Positions 12,901 to 23,147 of a stretch of 64,000 nucleotides of DNA are shown piece after piece. The position numbers and the translations under genes were made by a program. Origin of the DNA: Gonapodya sp. JEL0774 (lineage: Eukaryota > Monoblepharomycota > Monoblepharidomycetes > Monoblepharidales > Gonapodyaceae); assembly GCA_027604505.1 (NCBI GenBank), contig JADIIX010000014.1, positions 129,563 through 193,562 of the forward strand, written 5' to 3'. Position 1 is the stretch's first letter; the number at the start of each line of letters is the position of its first letter. The notes under the pieces were generated by a model. The model saw only the letters and a list, made by a program, of their open reading frames with translations, did not search any database and was not told where the DNA came from.

Positions 12901-13390
12901 GCATTGTTGAAGGGTTTGCAGGTCGTGCAGAGACCTGAGGCTCGTGGCCCACCACAGATGTGCCTGCAGCTCGTGGAGATGGTCTGGTTGGTGCCGATGC
13001 GGCTGCAGTTGAAGGAAATCTGGAATGGTCTCCAGTTGGAGGCTGCCCAGCGTTCGAAGGTACGCTCTGTCGTGACCTTCTCCGTGCAGCAGCTGCGTTT
13101 CTCCCCAGAGCCGCCCTGTATCCGATTGCACCATCCACCATAACCCCAAGTCCAGCAGCCATGCCCACGGGCGGTGAAGAGGACTGGGCATTCCTCACCG
13201 CCGTCGGTAGCTGAGCGTACACCGGTGCTGCCGCCCGCACGTACTCGTTCTCTGATGCCTGAGCAGTTTTCAAATCTCTCAGCTCTGCTGGCACCGTCAC
13301 CACCCGCCCGGCCGTGCTCGAATCGTGTCCGCGAAGAAGAGCTAGGCGCATCCGTAGAATCGCGTACTCGGGGTCCACGAGAAGCGACAT
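9915..13390 (-). CDS. AVO1: TORC2 subunit AVO1 / SIN1
   Basis: Exons 13390-12441, 12229-11998, 11762-11474, 11299-11225, 11113-10724, 10659-10565, 10473-10354, 10184-10031 and probably 9979-9915 (about 789 aa). The N-terminus MSLLVDPEYAILRMRLALL is the SIN1 start; I prefer this ATG over an in-frame ATG 21 bases upstream. Residues about 317-395 lead into the CRIM domain (ENPFAEYSKW, VEQAMGYALFVY, RIVEDGGEVDEDFP, ALDRNRQIHKFSFDQFAL). A Ras-binding-like domain follows (TTTLPFHRSTTLGDVF), then a PH domain (LLTLDGDHLHVTP to ELEAGSAQEAGE). CRIM recruits the AGC kinases phosphorylated by TORC2, and PH binds phosphoinositides at the plasma membrane. A Pro/Ser/Ala-rich region fills exon 1. Uncertain points are the short last intron, which could be retained in frame, and exon joins inside the PH domain. 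Confidence 0.85.
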
Positions 13391-14390
13391 GGCCGCGCCC
13401 TTTTCAATCACACGGCGTTCTCTTCTCGCGCAACGTTTTGCAGCTCGAATTTAATTAATTTTGGGTTGCGACGTAATTCTGATTCAAGTCAGCTCGAAAG
13501 GGGGCCAGATTCTTCCTCTGAACCGGGGAGACACCAATATTATATACTAACAATCGCCACGGCCGGACAACTGATGAAGCCGTAAGAACGGCTCTTCGTG
13601 CATTCTCAAACTTCTATGTCTGTGCTGGCCGGGGTATCCACCTTGCTCACTTCGAAGCTGAAGGAAGGTAATAAAATCACATATGCTTTCCTGCCTCGAG
13701 GTGTGTTCTTATCCTGTATTTTCTGTTATCCTGGCCTTCATGTGTCAGTCTTCGTGTGTCAGTGTTCTATGCTGTAGTGGCGTGCCGTTCAAACGGAGTC
13801 GAAAGGTACCACCATCACAAACGGCACTCTAATATTTGACGTCGTCCCAGGCACAAACACACCATTGCATAGCGAGAACGTAAAGTTCATTCTTATGACC
13901 CACGACGGTGAACTCTCATACTGATCCTTTTTATCCAGTACAATGTTGCTGAACTCCGCAACGTACTCATGATGTGGACTTCAAGCAACAGAAGGAGCTT
14001 CGGCACTCAATTCCGAAAGAAAATATCTTCTTGTCAAGCGCCAGGCTCAGTCATTAAACGCTTTACAAAGGGGTTTGTTCCCTACGTTATGCTCTTTACA
14101 AAAGCTAATTCAACACAATCTATTCGCCACCCATCCCTCCCTACGAAAAATGGCAAAACCGTTCAGATGTTTAAGACAATGTGTCAATCCGGTCAGACGA
14201 GTCTAGTGTAATAAGAATCCCCGAATGTTGCTTCGTCATCAACAGCAGACTACTGTTGTCCCTCCAAAAAGCGGAAGAAAAATTCCAATTTACAGATACC
14301 AGGACTCCGAACCATTACCAAGTTGGCACGATGTTGGTGTTCCGTTAAATGTCCAATATTATGAGTGTCCCGGCACAAATCGACGAGAGT
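13391..14390. other. 1-kb intergenic stretch, no gene seen
   Basis: Between the AVO1 start and the stop codon of the glycosyltransferase gene. The plus-strand frames at 13969-14211 and 14225-14533 have no recognisable motif, and the second is antisense to a real exon. I see nothing else. Confidence 0.45.
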
Positions 14391-15824
14391 TCAAGGGCAC
14401 CATCGTCCTGAGCGCTTCTGGGCCATCCGGGCAGGAGAGGTTGGTTTCCAGTCGCTTTCACAGAGGAACATATTCCGTGCCTCCTGTTTACTCTCCTCGT
14501 AGAAGAGCGGGTGTTGAGCCCAAAATGATTTGAGCGGGATCTGCTTGATGAGGAAATCGAATTTGTCGTCGATAGGGAAGGGCAAATTCTCCTGAGCGCC
14601 ATAGTCCATTACTTTCTGGGCGCAGGCTTTAGAGATGAGAACGGCATTGTAGCACCGGGCTCTGGGCATGGCGGCGAGATTGGGGGAAACCAGGTACTCC
14701 TGCTTCATCTCCTTGGTTTCCAATCCGTGGCATGTGCCAAGATACACCATGTCCCAGTCCGGCGCCACGGACTCGAGTTGTCTCATGATTGATGCCAGCT
14801 TTCGACGAAGACCGTGAACCGGCACGGCGTCTGTCTCGAGATAGAGGGCGTGTGTTCGAGTGGGGTGTGCAATCATCTTCTCAAACACATCGTAGGGTGT
14901 AAGACTGGCCAGATCGTGAGGAGTAAAGGTATCCACGTCGGTGGGTATATCGTCTGTCGTTACGTACTTCTTGATCCAGTCCTTGCGGCGGATCACATCC
15001 TCACGCCAACCAAAGTCCACCCACTCATATCGGAAGCCATTCCATTCCAAGCGTCTCCTAAAACGCTCCATCAGCGATTTGTTGCTGGGGTTTGCGGCGG
15101 CGTACACATATGGTAACCGCCTCTCGTCGACGGGCTCAGCAATGTCAAAGGGGTATCGATCCAGGGCGGGTAAATCGTAAACATTGCTGGGATGAGCCCC
15201 GTTGCGATCGGTGTAGAGATCGCGAAGCACTGAAGGAGTCCAGATCTCGAGCCCCACCTGAACCATGGCCGATTGATCCATCATTTTGGCCCGTACACAC
15301 GAGGACTCGAAGAACTCCGTTTCGTCACCGCACATGGCCAGATACTGGTCCTCGATAAGAGTTTCAGTCGCAGTATGATTTACTTTGCTAAACAGTCCCG
15401 CTGAGTGGGGTGGTGCCTGTGGGCGGACGATGGTTAGTCGCCGGCGTCCACAGCGGATAGACAGACCAGCCGCGCCCACGAGCCCACGTGCCCATGTGAG
15501 ACTCAAAAACCCACCTGAGATTGAAAGAATATATTGTTTTGGTCCGCGTAGGACCCGATCACCGAGGTGGTGATGGTCCATGGTGTTCCAAGCAAAAATA
15601 TCCCAATGACGAAGGCTCCCAAGAGAGATAACCGACTTATCCGGGATCCAGTATTTGAGACCTGTTTCTACACGAGTTGAGATACTGGACCAACAGCAAA
15701 GGGATAGGAGGAGTGATTCAAGCTCACCAGAGCGGTTTTCCAGGCCGGATTCGAGTTCGATGGTTCTGCGATCATCTGGGTACGGAACGAGTTGGCGTAG
15801 AGTTTTGTAGTTTCGATCCGGCAC
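14391..15824 (-). CDS. GT25-like (LPS-type) glycosyltransferase
   Basis: One open frame of 477 codons. The C-terminal half resembles the GT25 / procollagen-galactosyltransferase fold: a Rossmann-like start (YVYAAANPSNKSLMERFRRR), an acidic strand motif ALYLETDAVP, the stretch DWDMVYLGTCHGLE, then CYNAVLISKACAQKV and PIDDKFDFLI, ending with KSFWAQHPLFYEES. GT25 enzymes transfer hexoses from UDP-sugars. Here the usual EDD-like triad reads ETD. The first 150 residues are not conserved, and two GT-AG pairs inside them (15723-15664 and 15514-15405) keep the frame, so the exon may be split. The true start could lie further upstream, near the ATG at about 15976. I see no clear signal peptide or TM anchor. 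Family confidence is moderate and the 5' structure is open. Confidence 0.55.
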   Translation of the reverse strand: MPDRNYKTLRQLVPYPDDRRTIELESGLENRSGELESLLLSLCCWSSISTRVETGLKYWIPDKSVISLGSLRHWDIFAWNTMDHHHLGDRVLRGPKQYILSISGGFLSLTWARGLVGAAGLSIRCGRRRLTIVRPQAPPHSAGLFSKVNHTATETLIEDQYLAMCGDETEFFESSCVRAKMMDQSAMVQVGLEIWTPSVLRDLYTDRNGAHPSNVYDLPALDRYPFDIAEPVDERRLPYVYAAANPSNKSLMERFRRRLEWNGFRYEWVDFGWREDVIRRKDWIKKYVTTDDIPTDVDTFTPHDLASLTPYDVFEKMIAHPTRTHALYLETDAVPVHGLRRKLASIMRQLESVAPDWDMVYLGTCHGLETKEMKQEYLVSPNLAAMPRARCYNAVLISKACAQKVMDYGAQENLPFPIDDKFDFLIKQIPLKSFWAQHPLFYEESKQEARNMFLCESDWKPTSPARMAQKRSGRWCP

Positions 15825-16574
15825 TGGATGGGCGGGAATCGCAAGTGGCCAAGAAATCGATTTTGTGTCTTAAAGAGCTCAAGTGTTATTGAATCGGCGC
15901 GATTCGAGTTCTGTTTTGCTCTGTGGTTCACCGATGGAATGGAAACCTTCATAAGCAGCTGCGCCACATTTGCCATAATTCGACCACCCGGTGATCCCAT
16001 TTAGCGGGTGCCCTCATTGAAAAGTCACCGCAGGCGAGTTTTTCGGAATAGGCATGATGACATGAATTGATTTGAAGTTTTTGGAGAGTCCTGTCGGATG
16101 CACGCGGGTGATTGAATTTCCCATAGTGAACTGTCTGAATATGGAAAGAATAAATTGACGGTCGTCTCGGGTATGCCGGCGGGTAGAAATTTTCTTCTAG
16201 AGAAAGACTTCGCAACTTCCTTGTGTTCTCGATTTGACTTTTGTGATCCGGAATGAAATCGGATTTTCCTCCGCGGTTGCGGCCGTTGGATCGGACAGTA
16301 ATTAACTGTGATCCACAACAAACCACACGTTTAAGTGCAGATAGAAACTTTCTATCTGCACTTGTATTCCAAGACGATGCTGTTCAATGTGCCGGTGCGG
16401 CTTCGTTGGAAAAACCGTTTTCAGCCGTATGAACCTTTCTGTGGCCTTCTTCCTACTCAGACGATCCCAGCAGCACGGAATGTGCGGGACATCAAACTCA
16501 CCCAACCTCAGCGAAAAATAACTGGGCAAAGTTGAATCGCGGATTCCTTCAAACTCTACTAATAAACAACAATA
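15825..16574. other. intergenic stretch with a perfect palindrome
   Basis: Between the glycosyltransferase and the CAMK-type kinase, both on the minus strand. It may contain a missing 5' exon of the glycosyltransferase (a minus-strand frame at 16000-15668 opens with MANVAQLLMKV). It also contains the inverted repeat at 16333-16363. No independent gene is supported. Confidence 0.4.
16333..16363. repeat. perfect inverted repeat, 15-bp arms, 1-nt spacer
   Basis: The left arm AAGTGCAGATAGAAA is followed by a single C and then the exact reverse complement TTTCTATCTGCACTT. It would form a hairpin or cruciform. It lies about 210 bases upstream of the minus-strand kinase stop codon when read on the + strand, that is, in its 3' flank. 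A loop of one base is too tight for a normal hairpin, so a two-fold binding site or replication-slippage product is as likely as an RNA structure. Confidence 0.75.
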
Positions 16575-19500
16575 TCAATTCCATGTACTCCCTCCATCTT
16601 CACTCAAAGAGTCCTGCGACGTGTCTTTGGAATCACGTGACCCTGAGCCGTGGGAAACGGATCGGGGCTTCCGGTTGAAAAAGCCAGGCACACCGAAGCC
16701 CATAAGAACATCTCCTAAGCTGCTGATACTGCCTTTGCTGCCTCGTCGCCGCCGGTTACGACCTCGTCCCTCGGCCTCGGTGTCGCATCCCGCGGAAGTG
16801 CCGTCGGGAACTTTCAAGCTGTCCTCCGAGACAAACTTGACGTGTATTTGCTCCGTAGATGCCCGTCGCATCTGCTGTTGCGGGTGTGTGGGGAACGGAG
16901 ACGGGGATGAAAGGAGAGGAGTGGCATCCGAGATGATCAGAGGTGGTGGTTGTTCTGGGTCGGCATCCTTCTTGGACGTCAACCAGGGAGACGTGGGAGA
17001 TCGCGCCATGGGTGGGACAGCGCCAAGAATTTTGTTCCCCGCAGTGCCTTCGTTTTGTGGGCTCGTGCCCCCTCGTTGTACAACAGAGATATCTCGGACA
17101 GGTTGCGTTCCGACGATCGACCGAGTCCAAAAGTCATTAAAGCCACTCTCAACCGTGCGACGCAGGCTCTCTAGGGGAGGGAGGTGTGGGTGCTGCTTCG
17201 CCACTTCGTCGTCCGCTCTAACAAAGTTGGGGGGATCGAGCAGTCATCAGTTCGAGCGGTCCAAACATCGGGGCCAAAAACCACAGCGTCTTGCACAAGC
17301 TCACAAAATTTCCCGCCACTTTGGATGTTCCACCATCTGCGCGGCACCTTCCGGTGAGTTCCCGGTGTGGTTCGTGAACTTGTCGTTGAGAATGTCCCAC
17401 CACTCCCTCAACCCGTGCTTGTACTTGCGCTGCGCCGCCACCGTCTTGTAAATGTTTTTGCCCACCTTCTTGTTGTGCTCTCGCTGCTTCTCAAGTGTGA
17501 TTTGCGGGTGCGGGCTTGCCAAACTCGATGGACTCGCCGACCTCCCGGGAACAACGGTTTGAAGGTTTCGCTCCATGATAGCGGGGGGGGCTTTGACCTT
17601 CTCCTCTGGTGTTTCAGAAGGAATATGTATGTGCGTAACGATGGGAACGTGTGGCAGCGGTCTCCCTGTAGTTTGAGGTTGGGTCTGTAACGTCTGCAGG
17701 GGTGATATCTGCTGAGGGGGTGATGCTGACTTTGGAGGGATCGTTGACTGAGGGAATTGCGAAGAAGGGGAGGGAGGTTGCAAGAAGTTGCGTGAGGAGA
17801 CTGGCGGCGCAGTCTGCAGAGTGTTCCGAGGAGGGAGTGGTGGTGGTGGTGCCGGCTGTGACGGCGGAGGGGGAGCTGGAGGAGTTTCAACTTTCTCCCA
17901 CTCCTCATCATCATCTTGCCGTGACGGGGATCTGACGCCACCACCTCCACTGAGGCTGCGTGGACGTTGCAAGGTGGGTCGAGGAGTGCGTTCGCTGGTG
18001 AGCCATGGATGGCGTAGCGCTTGTTCGGCGGATAAGCGGCGCCGAGGATCCACGACCAAAAGCTTGTGGATGAAATCTCGAGATTCCAAGGATACATAGG
18101 ACCATATGTCGGATGGGAACACGTATTTGCCCTCTTGGATGTGACGGAACATGGTGACTTGGTCGTCGGCACCGAACGGGAAAAAGCCACTCAGTAACAG
18201 ATATGCTGAAAAGAGAAAAGTTTATTCGAAGGAGGGTTCCCTTATGGAATCAAAATGCTGATGGCGGTTCACTCACTGACACAACTATCAAACCCAAAAT
18301 CACCGGAAATGAGAACACCGCAAACAACACGATTAGTGAACAGACGTAAATCGAGGCTCGTCACGCTCAGAGACAAGTACAGACCCAAGACTCCACAAGT
18401 CACATTTGGTATCGTAGCCCTTGTTGGTCAAAACTTCCGGCGCCATGTACGCGAAGCTCCCGACCTGCGTTTGTAGCATCTTCTTCCCCTGAATCCAGTT
18501 CGAGAGCCCACTTGAAGTAGGTAACAGCCCCGTTTTGGAATGTCATCATTGCAGAAGTTCTCTCCGAAAGTTCTGGGTACTGGTGAACTCACAAGTCGCC
18601 AACCTTCACTTCCTTGCCTATCCTTTCGGCCATCGCCTCGTGCACCCTCCAGTCTTCGTCCTCAGATTCGTCATCGAGATAGTCAACCTAGGTGTTTCCA
18701 CAGTAAAGTATCGGATTTGGGGGTCTATTACGACATTCCGACAAATGGCGCACTGGGCTCACCTTATGCTTAAGCAGCACGTTCTCCAGCTTCAGGTCCC
18801 GGTGAACGATCCCCTTCGCGTGGAGGTACATAAGCGCTGAAGCGACGGACTTGACGATACTTCGGCACATCGCTTCGGATATGCCATATCGAGACGAGGA
18901 CGTGACCAGGTTGAGCAGCTCCCCTCCCTGCGCGTACTCCAACTGAAGAAAAACCCGCGTGTCCGACTCAAACACCTATTATTCATTCATTGCGGGATGG
19001 GTTCAAAGGGTGGAAGTCCGCTTTGTGGAGCTTGTGAGTAGGCGCCCCTCAAACTCACGTTATACAGCTTCAGGCAGTTTGGGTGGTCCACTTCCTTCAT
19101 AATCTGCATCAAAAATTTGTAGTTTCATTCAAAAGCTGAGAATACGGCGGAAGAAGCGTGTCTCACATACCTGAATCTCCCGAATCAGGTAGTCCTTGTC
19201 CTTTGGAGACTTGATAGCTTTTTTGCTATTAGACAAGGCAGGATCATCAATTGATGCCACGGAGTCCTTCACGTAGTTCATCGACTGCAAACCTGATAAT
19301 TTTCATTGCATAGCTCTCCTTGCTGGTGCCTTCCACCTCCTTGACCAGTACCACTTCCGCGAACGAGCCTTTGCCCAGAACTTTCCCCCATCTGGCGATA
19401 ATTACGTTGACAATCGTCGAGCATAAATGAGCAGAGGAGAGGGATTGAATTTCAATACTCGCTGAACCATGAGGTCTCGTCTCCTCTTCCAACGCTGTGT

Positions 19501-19612
19501 TAACCTACCTGAACAATGACTGCAAGTCCACAGGCGGCTTGGACGGCGTTGGCACAGATGCAGGCGACGAGTTTTCGATTGGATTTGGTGTTGGCGATGG
19601 TTGAGTCGCCAT
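16575..19612 (-). CDS. CAMK-type serine/threonine kinase with long disordered tail
   Basis: Ten exons in phase: 19612-19509, 19391-19293, 19225-19171, 19103-19059, 18975-18763, 18687-18593, 18510-18385, 18284-18277, 18205-17305 and 17217-16575 (762 aa). The kinase domain (about 36-300) is complete: Gly loop GKGSFAEV, Lys65 in YAMKII, HRDLKLENVL, DFGLSNW (DFG at 203-205), MAPEVL and DLWSLGCVTYLLLSGFFPF. DFGLSNW and the activation loop fit CAMK/CAMKL kinases. An acidic insert of about 30 residues (DDESEDEDW) separates HRDLKLEN from DFG. The 8-nt eighth exon is required to restore WSLGCVTY. Downstream comes a Pro/Ser-rich region with a PPPLPPR-type run, then EWWDILNDKF and a basic/Ser-rich C-terminus. 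The start ATG at 19612 is the first in frame with the kinase. I could not name an orthologue. Confidence 0.82.
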
Positions 19613-19769
19613 GGGCAATAATGCGGAAACTTTGGAGAGCTGTAAAATCGCTTCAGTGGGGATTCTGCCGGCTCAAGTGGGACCCCTTCGGTGCAACCCA
19701 GCAATGCTTGGACGCGTCATTCATGCGCAAAACGTCAAGTTCTCGAAAGCTCAGCTACTTTGATCAAAT

Positions 19770-20536
19770 TTAATACACAACATGTGATGATGCTGCAACG
19801 TATTTTGGTCCGAACCGCACACTGTCGAAAGGCTGCTCGTCGACTGCATTCTCCGCGCCTGTCTCCACGGTCCCCACTTCAGGTACCGCCTCGCTTCTTC
19901 TTAGCTTGCCACTGGATATGACCCCGGCGCCGACCACGTTCGGATTCGGTGAGTAGTCGATCGGGGCTGGCACGGGGCTGGGCTGAGTCACATCATCGTC
20001 GGCATTGGCCAAGCCTGGATCAGGCGTGCCCAGATCAAACTTTTGCTTTTGGTCTATTTCTGAAACTGGGCTGGGGCTGGGCCTTGCTGTTGCTTGTCCG
20101 TTTGAGCCCTGCGCGGGCTCCATATGGGATCCGCTCGTGGTCTTCTTACGCATCGATGAGTACCCCAGTGCGGCAAGAAGAACCCAGAGACAGACAACCG
20201 CCTTTCCGCATTACGCAGATTTTTGTTCGTGATCGGTGACGATGCGTCAGAGTGTGCGGAATGCAGGACCTACGAGAATTGGCTCACCGCGATCCCCAGC
20301 CCCATCCTTGCCCTCTTCCTCGTCTTCTCGTCCTCCTGCCTTCCGTCTATTGACGCCATACTAGCTGCGTTCTCCAGTAATCCCACCTGAGACCTTGTTG
20401 TTCCTGTGATCATATTCGCAACCGATATCCGTTCTGCTGGGTTTCCCACAGTGGACAAAGGCAGATACTTTGTGTTTGAGGGACGGGCTGATTGCGAAGA
20501 GAAGTGAGCCATGATGGCTGATTTCTTAGCGTCCAT
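19770..20536 (-). CDS. predicted single-pass membrane protein, function unknown
   Basis: Two exons, 20536-20288 and 20201-19770, join in phase 0 (226 aa). The start is MDAKKSAIMAHFS. The exon junction falls beside a hydrophobic segment (AVVCLWVLLAALGY, around residues 84-97) preceded by RKRARMG and followed by MRKKTTSG, so one TM helix flanked by basic residues is plausible. The rest is Pro/Ser/Asp-rich and probably disordered. The acceptor before the TM segment (gcggaaag) is weak, so the join is not certain. An alternative is that this is a 5' part of the downstream kinase gene, but the phases do not connect cleanly and the kinase has its own ATG. I recognise no family. Confidence 0.4.
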
Positions 20537-21045
20537 GGTTTGTAGTGATCGATGTAACCGGCAGTGTTCCGGAAAGTGTCCGTTCTGCTGCGTGCGAAGC
20601 ACCTTCGCATTCGCAGGGACCAATATTGGGAAATGACATGGTATCACCATGGGGAAAGAGAAACTCCAGTCTGTTTTTTTTTTATGTTTGATTTGTTGAG
20701 GTGCGCTAACACGAATGCTGGAAATGAATTCATTTGCCAAGTTCGCCCACTTCCCCACGATGACCTCCAATAAAGACACCACTCCACCACCCCCACAATG
20801 AAGTTCGAGTCTCTTGAGGGGATTATTTCTGGTAGGACCATTCATGTGAGTTCAAGAACCCCAGTCCCATCACGGCCCAGGCAAGACAATGCGTCACACT
20901 ATATGCAGTCCCTTAGGTCGCACGATCAAATTCAGATAGTTCATAATCTTTTTCATCCAACAAGGACAAATGATGCAATGCGCCAGGCAACATGTCAACA
21001 CAATGACACACGACAAAATCAACATATATACAAGCTGTGATTCAA
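20537..21045. other. intergenic stretch, no gene seen
   Basis: Between the start of the membrane-protein gene and the stop codon of the PI-PLC-like gene, both minus strand. A longer open frame continues upstream of 20536 to 20845 but has no recognisable content, so it may be 5' UTR or a longer N-terminus. Confidence 0.4.
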
Positions 21046-23147
21046 TCACACCATAATCAACACAGTTGCCACCAGCACAGCAAGCGCAACTGACCCGACC
21101 AGCGTTCGTGCTCCCCGCTCCACACTGGACCCGCCAGTCTTTCCTGTTCCTGTTCCGGTGGCACCGGTCCCTGAACTCCCTGTGCTCGTCGCTCCAGCGG
21201 CGCTCGTCGTGGAAGTGCTGCTCGACTTGTACCCTCCCACCCTCTGTCCCTCCACTCCATTCACCGCGTCTACGGCCCGGAACACGTCACCTTGGTCGTA
21301 ATAATCGAATCGAAGGAAGTTTGGGAAGTAGCCTAGGTTGTTGCAGGTCGCCACGTGCAGGAGGATATTAGAATAAGAGTTGGTGGTGGCTACACTGGAC
21401 GTTGTAGGGACATAGACAATGTTCGGGTCACGAGGATTGGAACCGCTGATAGGTGTGCTGACAGCATGGTGGCTACGGGATGAGGTAAACATTTGAGTGT
21501 TCATTTTATGTATCCGCGAGTGTGATGCGGACAGGAGCAGGACATAAGAGAGGGACACGGTCGCGGTGAACGACACTTACACACTCAGCAATGGATTCAA
21601 CACTCCGCTGGGTCTGTCGAGGGCACAATCAGCGTTTAGCGCTGTTACATTCCAATAGATGTAAAATGTATCGGTGAAAAAGTCCGTGGTCAGCATCAGC
21701 CTTGGTGATATGGATTGTGAGGTTGAATGATGTAGGTCGCAGAAGGTAAGAGGTGTAGAGTTGAAGACAAGTAAATCAAAATAAAACCTCACTGATCCGC
21801 GCTCGGGAGTTCAAAGGAGACACAAGAGCCTCGAAAGAGCTCCTCACTCACCACGGATAACTCGCATAATCCACATTCTGGTCCGTGAAAACTACGAGAC
21901 GCTTGTTCTGGGAAATGAGGTCCGCAAGTGTGGGCCAGGTGGTGGCACCTTGAACCCCGGTATAAGCGTACTGGGAGATGAAGCGGAGGGCCGATGCACG
22001 AACGGACAAGAGTAGTGACAGAGAGGAACGAGTCAGCACAAGTACGTCAGTTCCGCAGAACTGCCAGTATATCCTGACCGAACCATCACGGTAAACAACC
22101 ACCTTCAACTCACATCTACAAGCCCTGCGGCACTCATTAATGTTGCAACCTGCTGCGCTGGCACGTTGTCGTAGTTCTCGTACGTGATGACCACCACCTC
22201 ATTCGGGTTCGCGTCGAGAAAGGTCTTGAAGACAGTCAGCGCGCTTGAGAGTGGCCCCGCGTCGAGAAAGAGGAGGTTGTCACATTGGGTGTGGCAGAGT
22301 TCGACGACGCCTGAGGTGAGAAGGGGGATTGTCGGTGGGTAATCTCTCGTAGAGTTGCCATCGCAAACAAGAATCATCGCACAGATGAAGCAAGGCCTCT
22401 TTCCATCCCATCCTGTACCGAATGTGTATACAGCTTACATCATGCGGCCATCCCCCCGGTCCTCAACCAACCTGCTTTCCAATGCAAGTCCAATTCGAAC
22501 ATCCTGATTCCATCTGCTAGCTGAGTCTTAATATCCTTCTTTTGGTTTGCAGCCAAGGCATCACCGACTGCGTAGCTGTTGTCTGGTGGGTAGGGTCGGT
22601 GGAGAAGGAGGGAGGCGGGGTGTAGGTGATTTATGATGGGGTAGGCAACGTTTTATTGGTGTGAGGCGAGACCACTCACGTGTTCCCGGGAACGCGACTG
22701 GTAAAATTTCAGGACGGGTTGACGAAGGGGGACGAGGACAGAGGTGACGTTAGGATCATCGTATGGGAGACGGTGACACATTCATATAACAGCCCAAGCA
22801 AAAATGTCCATCGACGAAGAAAAAGTGATCCGTTGTCGGAAGGTCTACCATATGATTAACGAGATTATCTGGATCGTGATTCCTCTCTACGGCAAACACA
22901 GCACTTGTGTCCGTTCACCTTCGCTCGCTGTTGCGATCTCTTCAACCTGACTTGGATCCAACAGCAAGTCAACTTATCGAGGAGGCAGCTCACCTCTTGT
23001 AAGCGGCTTTGAACACAGAGCAGAGAAGCCATTACACCTTTGGGTAGAGGTCGAATTTGCGGATGCTTGGGCATTGGAAGAAGGGACGACGAGAGCCAGT
23101 ACAAGCAGAGGGAGCAAAGTACGGCATGATACGGCGGTAACGCGCAT
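21046..23147 (-). CDS. secreted PI-PLC X-like phosphodiesterase, probably GPI-anchored
   Basis: Seven exons in phase: 23147-22994, 22697-22680, 22582-22472, 22310-22114, 21970-21852, 21700-21581 and 21472-21046 (381 aa). It begins with a signal peptide (LLPLLVLALVVPSSNAQ), then CNGFSALCSK, then the X-domain start FPGTHNSYAVG with the first catalytic-type His. Next are DGIRMFELDLHW, LCHTQCDNLLFLDAGPL, DANPNEVVVITYENYDNVP, WPTLADLI, RLVVFTD, DCALDRPSG and LGYFPNFLRFDYYDQGD. This order matches the fungal/bacterial PLC-like TIM-barrel phosphodiesterases. The C-terminus is a Ser/Thr/Gly-rich stretch followed by a hydrophobic tail (LVGSVALAVLVATVLIMV), as in GPI attachment signals. Exon 2 is only 18 nt (VAFPGT) but is needed for the conserved block. 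Substrate is unknown. Confidence 0.85.

Noticed and set aside
13969-14533. Plus-strand frames before and over the glycosyltransferase 3' end
   Set aside because: One is antisense to a conserved exon and the other has no motif or splice partner.
19770-20536. Merging the membrane-protein frame with the downstream CAMK-type kinase
   Set aside because: No donor/acceptor pair with good consensus keeps phase, the first frame ends in its own stop, and the kinase has a suitable ATG at 19612.
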